This document shows, in pieces, positions 9,009 through 16,700 of a stretch of 34,576 bases of DNA. Source of the stretch: an uncultured Asticcacaulis sp. (GTDB taxonomy: Bacteria > Pseudomonadota > Alphaproteobacteria > Caulobacterales > Caulobacteraceae); assembly GCA_946482045.1 (NCBI GenBank), contig CAMLPZ010000006.1:1-34576 (forward strand), in the 5' to 3' direction. Numbering within the stretch: position 1 is the first letter of the stretch; every line of letters starts with the position of its first letter. The position numbers were made by a program, and so were the translations under genes. The notes under the pieces were generated by a model. The model was not told where the DNA came from and did not search any database. It was given only the letters and a program-made list of their open reading frames with translations.

Positions 9009-9655
9009 GCGACGACGTGTACCGGGATATAGGCCTTGATCATGTCTAGCCGGTCATTGAGTATGACCGGACCGCGCTGGAGCCAGCAATGGGCGCTGAA
9101 GGGACGTGGCCGCACACCGAAGACAAGCGACGAACGCAAGCCATGGGCGGCAAGCATGTGACTGAGGACGATCGACTGATCGAGGCACCGATCCTGTGCG
9201 TCAAACCAGAAGCGCGTGCTGGCGAAGGCCGCGACGAGATGAGACACACGCTCAAGCGCCTCGCCTTCAGGGAGATTTTCGCGGATAAGGCACTGCCGCC
9301 GAGCCACCCCGGCTAGTCTGTCCCGCAAGGGTCGCCTTGACCGGAAACGGCCGACGGCCTGGGCTACGCACATGGAGATGGCAAGACCAGGTGATACAGG
9401 AAGATCGGAAGGCACGAGATCTGTCGTGGCTGCCGTTATCTCTGCCGGCGCGATCGGAACTGGCGCGTCGAGCCTGAGGAGGGAGCATAGCGCCTCGTCC
9501 GTGGGTGGGGGCGCATTTGGGTCTTCAAGCAATGACAGGAAGCGGGCATTGAGCAGTGCAGGCAGGCACAGGTACCGGTCGATGTGCGAGTCGAGAAATA
9601 CGGCCCGCCCGTCGGCGATCCCGAAGGAAAGGCCAGGTCTGAGGCCAAGTGGCAT
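9005..9655 (-). CDS. Lasso peptide maturation protein B: fused RRE plus transglutaminase-like cysteine protease
   Basis: The B protein recognises the precursor leader and cuts it off before cyclisation. In this 216-residue product the first 80 or so residues look like the PqqD-like RiPP recognition element (VFLDSHIDRYLCLPA). The C-terminal part is the transglutaminase-like protease, with likely catalytic Cys157 (DRCLDQSIVLSHML), His189 (FSAHCWL) and Asp201 (ILNDRLD). The fused form is usual in proteobacterial clusters. AGGA lies about 9 bases before the ATG at 9655. It is 51 bp downstream of the second precursor gene across a strong hairpin, and overlaps the cyclase start by four bases. No ABC exporter gene accompanies it, as is typical for clusters that carry an isopeptidase. 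Confidence 0.93.
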   Translation of the reverse strand: MPLGLRPGLSFGIADGRAVFLDSHIDRYLCLPALLNARFLSLLEDPNAPPPTDEALCSLLRLDAPVPIAPAEITAATTDLVPSDLPVSPGLAISMCVAQAVGRFRSRRPLRDRLAGVARRQCLIRENLPEGEALERVSHLVAAFASTRFWFDAQDRCLDQSIVLSHMLAAHGLRSSLVFGVRPRPFSAHCWLQRGPVILNDRLDMIKAYIPVHVVA

Positions 9656-9675
9656 AGGGAATTATCCTGGGTGTG

Positions 9676-9699
9676 GGGCGCGGGGGCTTGCCCGCGCCC
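9676..9699 (-). promoter_or_regulatory. Strong GC stem-loop between precursor 2 and the B gene
   Basis: GGGCGCGGG (9676-9684) pairs perfectly with CCCGCGCCC (9691-9699) over a six-base loop. It begins eight bases past the precursor stop. No T-tract follows on the minus strand, so it looks more like an mRNA-stabilising or attenuating hairpin than a full terminator. It could keep precursor transcript in excess over enzyme transcript. Hairpins in this A-B gap are known from related proteobacterial lasso clusters. Confidence 0.65.
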
Positions 9700-9706
9700 T
9701 GAAGTG

Positions 9707-9853
9707 TCAGTCCTGCTGAATGCCGATACCCTGGCGTGCCGGCTGGTTGCTGTCGGGCTGCGGAAGAACGCCGCCGCCCTTGGTCTCGACGCTGACGGTC
9801 CCCAACGTGATGATGGCGTGGGCTCCGTCCGTTTCCATATGTCCGGTATCCAT
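9707..9853 (-). CDS. Lasso peptide precursor 2 (48 residues)
   Basis: The precursor starts at ATG 9853 with CAGGAGA about 5 bases upstream; a longer frame exists but lacks this ribosome site. The leader (25 residues) ends LGTVSVETK, with the invariant Thr at position -2. The predicted 23-residue core occupies 9710-9778. Its ring segment is GGGVLPQPD, giving a Gly1-Asp9 isopeptide bond (9-residue ring). The tail follows as SNQPARQ and then GIGIQQD. There is no aromatic residue in the tail, so the steric plugs would have to be Arg15/Gln16 or similar. It is paralogous to precursor 1, with 16 of 23 core positions identical. It is the gene nearest to the B and C enzymes. Cleavage and ring size are predictions from family rules. 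Confidence 0.88.
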   Translation of the reverse strand: MDTGHMETDGAHAIITLGTVSVETKGGGVLPQPDSNQPARQGIGIQQD

Positions 9854-9870
9854 GTCAGTCTCCTGCGAAA

Positions 9871-9889
9871 GGCCATGTCCTTCATGGCC
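9871..9889 (-). promoter_or_regulatory. 5'-UTR hairpin just upstream of precursor 2 ribosome site
   Basis: GGCCATG and CATGGCC (7-bp stem, 5-base loop) lie about six bases before the CAGGAGA ribosome site of precursor 2. A matching hairpin occupies the same place ahead of precursor 1 with a different loop sequence. Preservation of the stem while neighbouring bases differ suggests a functional RNA element, perhaps for transcript stability or translation control. Confidence 0.5.
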
Positions 9890-9919
9890 AGGGCAGCTTA
9901 GGCGGACGGTCGGATATGT

Positions 9920-9951
9920 GAATTTTATTGTCCGGGCATAATCCGATTGTT
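9920..9951 (-). promoter_or_regulatory. Duplicated promoter/operator block upstream of precursor 2
   Basis: This 32-bp block matches the block at 10357-10388 in 24 of 32 positions by direct alignment. Two sub-blocks are strictly conserved, read on the minus strand: TCGGATTAT and, nine bases on, ATAAAATTC. The second could be a -10 region and the first a -35 or operator. It begins 66 bases before the start codon, almost the same as the 68 bases at precursor 1. It probably gives each precursor its own promoter. Whether the XRE, GntR or an ECF sigma acts here is unknown. Confidence 0.55.
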
Positions 9952-10050
9952 GGCCGGAAGTCCGAGGGATCCTGGCATCGCATTCAACGAGATACCGCTT
10001 CGGGCCTGACAGCCGTTTTGCGTGAGGCATACAGCGTCGGTTCCAACAGA

Positions 10051-10083
10051 AAATGCCCGTCCGCGGTCGTACCGCGAACGGGC
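10051..10083 (-). terminator. Terminator-like hairpin between the two precursor genes
   Basis: GCCCGT/ACGGGC and CGCGGT/ACCGCG stack into a stem of about 12 pairs with one mismatch (10055-10083). On the minus strand it is followed by ATTTTCTG. It lies 46 bases after the stop of precursor 1 and probably ends or attenuates its transcript before the separately promoted precursor 2. Confidence 0.55.
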
Positions 10084-10129
10084 CTGATGGATGTTGATGG
10101 GTGCACGATGCAGTTTACGCCTCGGCGAG

Positions 10130-10288
10130 TCAGTCGGTCTGGATCCCGAACGCTTGTCTCGAAGGCTGGTTGGTATCGGGCTGCGGGTAGGCACCGCCGC
10201 CCTTGGTTTCACGGCTGGCGACGCCGAGGCTGACGATCGCATCATTGTCGGTCCGGGCGTCGACGGGCTCCGGGGATTTCGTATCCAT
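10130..10288 (-). CDS. Lasso peptide precursor 1 (52 residues)
   Basis: The precursor starts at ATG 10288, preceded by CAGGAGA in the same spacing as precursor 2. The 29-residue leader ends AIVSLGVASRETK with Thr at -2. The predicted 23-residue core (10133-10201) has ring GGGAYPQPD (Gly1-Asp9), then TNQPSRQ and AFGIQTD. Unlike its paralogue it has aromatic residues (Tyr5 in the ring, Phe18 in the tail), and Arg15 or Phe18 could act as plugs. The shared leader pattern is AI(I/V)xLGxxSxETK. Both precursors presumably share the one B/C enzyme pair and the one isopeptidase. In-frame upstream ATGs exist but lack a ribosome site. Confidence 0.88.
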   Translation of the reverse strand: MDTKSPEPVDARTDNDAIVSLGVASRETKGGGAYPQPDTNQPSRQAFGIQTD

Positions 10289-10307
10289 GTCGGTCTCCTG
10301 AGAATAC

Positions 10308-10324
10308 GCCATGGGTATCATGGC
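10308..10324 (-). promoter_or_regulatory. 5'-UTR hairpin just upstream of precursor 1 ribosome site
   Basis: GCCATG and CATGGC (6-bp stem, loop of five bases) sit about eight bases before the ribosome site of precursor 1. This mirrors the hairpin at 9871-9889 in front of precursor 2. The stems are the same and the loops differ. Confidence 0.5.
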
Positions 10325-10356
10325 CGCGACAGCGTACGCCCCGTACAGCCCGATAA

Positions 10357-10388
10357 GAATTTTATAGTCGCCATATAATCCGAATATT
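10357..10388 (-). promoter_or_regulatory. Duplicated promoter/operator block upstream of precursor 1
   Basis: This is the partner of the block at 9920-9951 (24 of 32 positions identical). On the minus strand it reads TCGGATTAT, a nine-base gap, then ATAAAATTC, and begins 68 bases before the precursor 1 ATG. It lies in the gap between the GntR gene stop and precursor 1, so it is a likely independent promoter of the biosynthetic set. Confidence 0.55.
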
Positions 10389-10420
10389 CAGCCGCCACCG
10401 AGGTGACACACGGTAGGTGT

Positions 10421-11056
10421 TCATCCTCGGATACCCGGGACATGCCGCGCGACCAGCGTCACGGCTTTGGAAACAACAGCCTGCCTGCGGCGGATGTAGG
10501 TGGCTAATGTGTCTTTAAACACCGCAAGCGGCGCATGTCTCCAGCTCTGTATAAGACTGTCGAGTTCTTCGATCCGATCCGGAAACAATGCATCTTCGAG
10601 GGTCCTGATAAGAAACAGCCGGTCATTGAGGCGCTGAATGGCTGCTTCGGCCTCGTCATTGCCCGAGGCAACTGCCACGGCGAGGAAGAAAGTGGCGGTC
10701 GCCTCGACGATGGGCATCGAGCGGAGGCCATCGAAGTCGATTTCGTTATGCGTTTCGGAACGCGTGGGCGCTCCGATCTGCGCCGCAAACAGGGTAACGT
10801 TCAAGAGCCAGTCGTAAAGCCCTGCCAGTCCGCGCTCTGTCAGGTAAGGGATGTAGAAGCCTTCGCGGGCATGCGCTTCGACCAGGCCCTCGGCCGATAG
10901 CCGCCGTAGCGCCTCGCGGACGGGCGTATTGCTCATGCGGACAAGCGACTGCAGACGACCACTGTCGATCCGATGGCCAGGCTGGAACATGCCGTTCATA
11001 ATGGCATGCTTGATCGCCTTGTAGACATCCTCGAACACCAGCGGTTTACCCACCAT
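10421..11056 (-). CDS. GntR-family transcriptional regulator with FCD-like C-terminal domain
   Basis: The product has 211 residues. A winged-helix GntR domain at about 8-72 (VYKAIKHAIMNGMFQPGHRI, then SNTPVREALRRLSAEGLVEA) is followed by an all-helical FadR/FCD-like domain. GntR regulators of this type recur in Caulobacteraceae lasso clusters. The ATG at 11056 has AAAGG-like bases upstream. The gene is co-oriented with the precursors and 132 bp upstream of precursor 1. The effector is unknown. The FCD domain lacks obvious metal-binding His residues at the usual places, so a metal/carboxylate ligand is not assured. Confidence 0.88.
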   Translation of the reverse strand: MVGKPLVFEDVYKAIKHAIMNGMFQPGHRIDSGRLQSLVRMSNTPVREALRRLSAEGLVEAHAREGFYIPYLTERGLAGLYDWLLNVTLFAAQIGAPTRSETHNEIDFDGLRSMPIVEATATFFLAVAVASGNDEAEAAIQRLNDRLFLIRTLEDALFPDRIEELDSLIQSWRHAPLAVFKDTLATYIRRRQAVVSKAVTLVARHVPGIRG

Positions 11057-11150
11057 CGGCCCTGACCTTTCTCGCTAACGATAAAATGCCCGCGCCGGGA
11101 AACCAGCGCTTAGGATCCGTCCGGTAACGGAATAAAGCCTTATGTTTGAG

Positions 11151-11577
11151 TCATGAGGTCTTTAAAATCAAGAGTTGCATGCCCAACAATGGGTCATGTA
11201 AAGCCCAAAACACCTTGGAAATGTTCGAGTCTTCAAAATAATCCGATAATAATGCAAATATATGCGCGCATCGCTCATCCTGCGTGCTGCGGGCATTTAA
11301 AAGGTCGCCGGCGAGATCGGACTGAGGCGAGGGGAGCGGGCGGTCGAAATTGGTGATCGCCTTGCCTTGGCAGGCGAACAAGTCGCTTTCAATCCAGTGC
11401 ACTAAAACGTTCCTTGACCATCCGTGCGATATGGCATCGCGAGCGTAGAAGAACCTCTGTTCTTCCGATTTCACACCCTTGATCAGGCGGATGACGTGAC
11501 CCCAATAATTTTGCAACAAGCTGTTGCACGCCCTTTTCTCCGTCCTGTGAATTCTTGTCATCTTGGCTAGGCTGCAC
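11151..11577 (-). pseudogene. Remnant of a DUF1016/YhcG-type PDDEXK nuclease
   Basis: The segment WGHVIRL, then EEQRFFYARDAISHGWSRNV, then QGKAITNFDRPLPSPQSDLA is the characteristic N-terminal (DUF1016_N) part of YhcG-like PDDEXK nucleases. Those normally run to about 330-380 residues. Here the match stops after LAGDLL (about 11300) and the catalytic nuclease half is absent. The preceding family motif VQQLVAKL is in a different frame from the following WGH, which shows a frameshift near 11515-11530. The gene is therefore both truncated and frameshifted. It marks the left edge of the accessory region. Confidence 0.75.
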
Positions 11578-11794
11578 TGCGCAAACTATCCCCGGCTGTC
11601 AAACTTCACGACCTAATGCTTATGGTTATGCGTAAGGTAACACAATCATTGGATGCAAAGCACCCATAGAGGGTATTCACCCAGCCTCCGGCTAACGTTG
11701 ACACCCGGTCGTGCCGAACTGCTCGGGGACTGGCCTCAGTTACGCTTTTGGGATGCTACGCATTTTTCAACGAACTGCCCCGCCTGACAGAGTA

Positions 11795-12032
11795 AATAGC
11801 ATTATTGGGGTATGTTTTTTACGGATGAACATGCGTTCCTTTGCGGGACCCTTCAATGCACATTTCAGATTCGATACTACCACGGCGGGCGAGCATGCGA
11901 CTTCGGCGGCATTTTACTTGCCAATGCTTCAGGTTATTGATCGACATCACCGGTACTGGAACCTGCAACGGGAACGTTGAGTCCATCGCCGACTTTACAG
12001 TCCAGAAGCCGTTCCTGTTGGCGAAAGTGTAG
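11795..12032 (+). pseudogene. Decayed copy of the small exported Cys-pair protein family
   Basis: One frame reads IIGVCFLRMNMRSF and then HFRFDTTTAGEHATSAAF. This lines up with GIVLFKHTGTRSA and WAFNGATAQGQARLAL of the intact gene at 12936. After a frameshift near 11930-11945 the next frame gives DITGTGTCNGNVESIADFTV, matching the VYGTGNCADWGDTESLDFIV ending. The signal peptide is not recognisable. I found this by comparing frames by eye; identity is modest but the order of motifs is right. Confidence 0.55.
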
Positions 12033-12103
12033 CCCAGAATGTTTCGCTTGCTGCTTCTGGTTGCAGCTGTTAGGATTGGCGCACGGCTGATGAAGGGGGG
12101 ATT

Positions 12104-12448
12104 ATGAAGCGTTGGATGCTGGCCATTTGGGCCCTTGTCTCGTTGTCGCTTTTTGCAACGACCGCCTATGCGAGCGGCTCATCGAACGTGCGAATCACCC
12201 ACGTCATTCCGCACGACACCGGAATCGTCATTATTTATGTAGATACCGTGCGAACGGGTATGCCGGCATGTGCCACGGCGCCGGGTATTGTGTATGAGCT
12301 CGATGCAAACACAGCGGCGGGCCAGGCGATTTTGGCGGGCATCTATGTCGCCTTTTCTGCCAACCTGCCGGTAGACATCGCAGGCAAAAGCGTGTGCCGG
12401 AGCGGCAGTAACGCCGAGCTGATCGGCTATGTGGCCGTGCATAGATAA
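12104..12448 (+). CDS. Small exported Cys-pair protein, family of unknown function
   Basis: The product has 114 residues with a clear Sec signal peptide (residues 1-23, ending TAYA|SG) and GGGGG upstream of the ATG. The mature part holds two Cys only, C56 (MPACATAP) and C98 (KSVCRS). A stretch after the first Cys, NTAAGQAILAGIYVAFS, is probably the conserved helix. It shares the layout of the other small exported proteins in this window and is intermediate between the GTGxC subgroup and the rest. No enzyme motif is visible. A periplasmic or secreted location with a disulfide is inferred. Confidence 0.75.
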   Translation: MKRWMLAIWALVSLSLFATTAYASGSSNVRITHVIPHDTGIVIIYVDTVRTGMPACATAPGIVYELDANTAAGQAILAGIYVAFSANLPVDIAGKSVCRSGSNAELIGYVAVHR

Positions 12449-12565
12449 GGCGTCGCAATCGTAAGTCGGGCGTCGTGCCCTAAGAACGAAAGCCTTCAAA
12501 TCAATCTCGCTGCACGTCGGCAATCTCTAGCGGCGATGCGTTCCCGGGGGCGCGTTAGATGCGGG

Positions 12566-12826
12566 TGTCGGGACGTGATCAGAGTGCTTATCCTGGACAG
12601 TGGCGTGGCCCCTTACACGCATTCAAGTAGCAGAGTGACCTTGCCGACGTGTGGCCAAGATTTGCACGGTGGGCTTTTAACGGAGTGAGTGCCCAGAGGC
12701 AGGACGAAACAGGCTTCGTTGCTGACAGTTGATCGCGCAGGGAAGAAGACCGGGATCGCTGGCTACGGCAGTTGCCCCGTTCGCGGCGACACTGAGGCGA
12801 CGAAGTATTTCTACGCCACCGAAGGG
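12566..12826 (+). pseudogene. Decayed copy of the GTGxC-type small exported protein
   Basis: Three frame segments in order rebuild a family member. VLILDSGVAPYTHSSSRVTL and PTCGQ correspond to VIVLQNGIVLFKHTGTRSAV and PTCGQ of the gene at 12936. RWAFNGVSAQRQD follows in another frame after an internal stop, and GKKTGIAGYGSCPVRGDTEA matches GKNVLVYGTGNCADWGDTES. At least two frameshifts and stop codons break it, and no signal peptide is left. It lies directly upstream of its closest intact relative, so tandem duplication followed by decay is likely. Confidence 0.72.
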
Positions 12827-12935
12827 CGCGACGGACCAATCACTATAACGGCTTTGCGGTGAAAGATTGCCCCGCCCGAAGTGAGTATTTTCGAGGTTGG
12901 GGTGCTTTCCCAGCTGAATTTGGAGGAGAGGGACA

Positions 12936-13292
12936 ATGAGCAGGCGGTTTCAGAAAGTTTTGCAAGGCTGTGTATTGGCGGCGCTGTTGGGCTTAGGCAT
13001 GCCGGCCGCGAGCGTGGCGTCGAGTGCGAGCTCCGGAAAAATCTACAATGTCATCGTCTTGCAGAACGGCATTGTCCTTTTTAAGCACACGGGAACGAGA
13101 TCGGCTGTGCCCACCTGCGGACAGCCCGAAGCGAACCGGTGGGCTTTCAATGGGGCCACTGCGCAGGGTCAGGCCCGTCTGGCCCTGCTGTTGACGGCTT
13201 TCGGAGCCGGAAAAAATGTACTGGTTTATGGAACCGGCAACTGTGCCGATTGGGGGGACACCGAGTCCCTTGATTTTATCGTTACGGAATGA
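12936..13292 (+). CDS. Small exported Cys-pair protein, GTGxC/WGDTE subgroup
   Basis: The product has 118 residues. A signal peptide ends near residue 28 (ASVA|SS) and GGAGGAGAGGG precedes the ATG. The mature protein has C61 (VPTCGQ) and C103 (YGTGNCADWGDTE), with the conserved RWAFNGATAQGQARLALLL helix region between them and an alternating hydrophobic strand after the second Cys (SLDFIVTE). Its closest relative here is the gene at 20204, and two decayed copies lie just upstream. The pattern resembles hypothetical proteins I know from other proteobacteria, but I cannot name a function. Confidence 0.78.
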   Translation: MSRRFQKVLQGCVLAALLGLGMPAASVASSASSGKIYNVIVLQNGIVLFKHTGTRSAVPTCGQPEANRWAFNGATAQGQARLALLLTAFGAGKNVLVYGTGNCADWGDTESLDFIVTE

Positions 13293-13439
13293 GCGCAGCC
13301 ATTAGAGACGTCGCCACCAAGAATCTACAGAGGGGAGGGCAGCCCGGGCGGTGACCATGACAGCGCTGCCTTATCTGCTGGCTAAGGCAGGTTGCCAGCG
13401 CGTCTAATTCTAGAACGACCGGAAGCGCGTGCCTGTTAC

Positions 13440-13680
13440 GGCCTGATCCGGTTTACGGCATGTCGGGATCGCTCGGTCGGCAAAGGCTTGGTGCGCCCGG
13501 TTGATCAGCCGGAGATCGGCTTTATCGCCTAGGACTTGGAGAATCGTCCCTGAAGCCGTGGTTACACCCTCGGGCGTGAAAGAGTCAGCGCTCATTCCCG
13601 TCCTGGTCGAAGCGATCAAGCAGCAACAGCAGATCGATGCGCTGAAGGCCCTGGTCGCGGAGCTGAAGGCGGCGAAGTGA
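13440..13680 (+). pseudogene. Remnant of a peptidase S74 (tail-fibre/Rhs intramolecular chaperone) C-terminus
   Basis: EIGFIA, a TAG stop, then DLEN is followed one frame over by IVPEAVV and ALIPVLVEAIKQQQQ, then IDALKALVAEL, ending at a TGA at 13678-13680. This is the typical end of an S74 self-cleaving chaperone domain (GFIAQDLE, then VPEAV, then ALIPVLVEAIKEQQ and a coiled coil). CAG to TAG and a one-base frameshift have killed it. The rest of the parent gene is gone. It sits 118 bp upstream of the large Rhs gene, so an older tail-fibre-like or Rhs-like gene probably occupied this site. Confidence 0.7.
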
Positions 13681-13798
13681 ATTTTTGTGATTGAGTTGAA
13701 CTTTGGGCTTGGCAAATCAACCATGGGTATGGCAGGTGTGAGCCTGATTGCATTTTTGCTGAACGCGTCCGCAGACGCGTTGTGAGGGGGATAGTCGA

Positions 13799-16700
13799 AT
13801 GTCCGAGTTGAGAATCAAGTGCCTTCGGGCGCTTGCGCGTTTGGCTGTCGTTGTGCTTGGGCTCACTGTTTCCGGCGCACACGCGCAATCGATCGTTCAG
13901 CCACCGGTGGCGCAGACGGTCGATGAAAACGGTGTCAATCTTGTTGACGGCTCCTTCGAAATGCCAGGAATGGGTCTGGCGATCGGGTCCGGACAGAGTG
14001 GGTTAGCCCGTGCCGCCAAGGCCAAGTACGACAACTATTCGGGCTCCCTCGAGCATTCGACCGTCGTAACCTCCATGACGAACTACGGCTACTCAGGTTC
14101 GGCCTCGGGTATTTTCGTCGTCGACGCCAGCTACGCTGGTCAAGTTTACCGTTTTGAGGTTGGTAAATGGCATAGCACAGGAGGGGCGACCTTTCCCGCA
14201 GCCGGACCAATCAAAAGTATGGGTAAGCCGCAAGGGGTATTGCTGTGCAGCAGCTATCAAGCTTCCCCGCCATCGATGCCATGTACTCTAACCTTACCTG
14301 ATGGGACGTTAATTGAATACATGGGGGGGGCAACGGCAGTTACAAACCCCAATGCGACGTCAATGGGGGTGATGAGCAAAGTCACCAAGCCGGACGGAGA
14401 GATCATTACCCTCGACTACCATCTGGCAAGCGGCGTTAAGGCCATCAAGAATGTTAAAAGCAGCTTGGGCTGGATGCTGAAATACGAGGTGGATGGCGCC
14501 TACAAGGTTACCAAGGTCACTGGTGTTAATCTGTCAAATAACTACTGCGACCCGGCCGCGACCACCTGCGCGGGCCTGCCAGCTATTACGCCATATGCGC
14601 AGGAGATCGCTTCTGGCGGAACGACGACACTGAGCCGCAACGGCGAAATCGTCATCTCCTACAACAACAGCAGCACCACAACCCAGACCGTCACCACGCC
14701 CTCGGGTGTTTCCAAGACGATTAACTTCACGACGTCTGGCGGCAAGCAACGTGTTTCGTCGGTTGTGTCCGGGGGAAAGACCTGGACCTATGCTTATCTT
14801 TACCACGCCAACGCGACGACTTTGGTCCAGCAGGTTACCGTTACAAATCCAGCGAACGCTACCAAGGTATACACCTTCTCGCATCTTGGCTTTCCAACAT
14901 CAGTCCAGGACGAAAAAGGTCGGGTTACAACATATGTGTATTTTAATCCGACGGAACGCACCATTTACAGGGTAATAAATCCGGACGCGACTTATGCCAA
15001 CGGGGTTCTGACCGGTGGATATACCCAATACGCGTATAATTTCCGTAATAATGTCACCCAGGTCCAGGTTGTCCCGAAAAATGGCGGAACACCTCTGACC
15101 ACAAGCATGGTCTATGTAACGGAAACGCCGGCCTATACCGCTAATCCCAATATTTGCTCGACCGTGGTTTACTGCGACAAGCCGTTAACGGTCACCGATC
15201 CGGACGGCGTGACTACGACCTACACCTACGATCCGGTTCATGGCGGCACGCTGACGGAAACGCGCCCTGTCGCCAATAATGCTCTGCCCGGTCAACCGGC
15301 TAACAACGTGGCCCCTGTTGTACGCTACACCTATGCGCAGGTGACGCCCAAGATCAAAAACAGTTCTGGAGCGATGGTCAGTTCGAGCCCGGTCTGGCGC
15401 CTGGTGGAAACCTCATCGTGCATGAAAGGCGCGACATGTGGCAATACGACGGATGAGCTCAAAACCATCATATATTACGGTCCTATCAGCAATGGCGTCG
15501 TCGCCGATCCGATCTACTTCAATGCGCTGCCCGCGTCGCAAACAGTGCAACGGGGCGATGGCTCGCTGGCAGAGACGACCGAATATGGCTACGACAATAA
15601 CGGCCGCCTGATCTGGGAGGACGGCCCGCAGTCCGGAACAGTGGATCGTGTTTACCATTTTTATGACGTCCAAGGCCGCGAGAACGGCGTCATTGGGATC
15701 GATCCAGACGGGGCGGGGACACGGCCGCGCTCCGGCACGAAGACCCTCCACAATGAGGACGGCCAGGTCAAAGAGGAAATCCGCGGCACCGTAGCCGGTG
15801 TGAGTTCAAGCGATCTCGATGCCATGACGGTGCAGGAGCGCGACACAAACGAGTTCAATACGACAACTGGTCTTCCCGTACGCGCCAAGTCCTTCGTCGG
15901 CACCTCTGCGATACCTTCCAACGTCACCGAGCGCAGCTACAACTCTATGCTGAGGCTGGAATGCGAAGCGCAACGCTTAAATCCCGACACATTCTCGTCC
16001 ATGGCGGCGCCCAATCTCAGCCCGGATGCCTGCGCCAAGGTGGCTTCTGCCGGACCTGATGGCCACGACCGCATCACCAAATACACCTACGAGAGCGATG
16101 GACAATTGAAGTCCGTGATGACCGCCTATGACACGCTTGCGGTGCGCACGGAGTATACGAACACCTACAACACCAATGGCACCTTGAACTACGTCACGGA
16201 CGGTGAAGGCAACCAGACGACCTATACCTACGACTCTTTCAACCGGCTGACCAAGACCTGCTATCCCTTTGACACAGCCAACTCAGCCACACCTTGCGAG
16301 CAGCAGAGCTATACGGGGGGACGAGTTACATCGGTCACGCTCCGCAGCAATGAGACAATCACTTTTGCTTATGACGCGCTAGGGCGAGTGAGCGGCAAGA
16401 CCGGAGACGTGGTCGAGAGCTTCGTCTACGACAACTTCGATCAGATCATCTACCAGGCCAACAACACCACGGGCGGTGCGGCTGCAGCCTCGACCCACAC
16501 CTACAATGCGCGGGGCTGGTTGCTGAGTGATCAACAGCCATTGGGCACGGTCAGCTATGAGTATGACGATTTCGGCCGGCGTACTAAAATGACCTGGCCC
16601 GGCAGCGGTCTGTACACATCCTATGTCTACAGTGAAGGAAGCGAGTTGCTGCGCATCTGCGAGAACACGGCGTCTGCCTCCTGCGCCACGGCCACGACGC

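Noticed and set aside
13723..13785. 20-codon frame resembling a signal-peptide stub just before the large Rhs gene, with an 8-bp hairpin (13762-13781)
   Set aside because: No ribosome site and no continuation; it may be a gene remnant, but the evidence is too thin for a feature.
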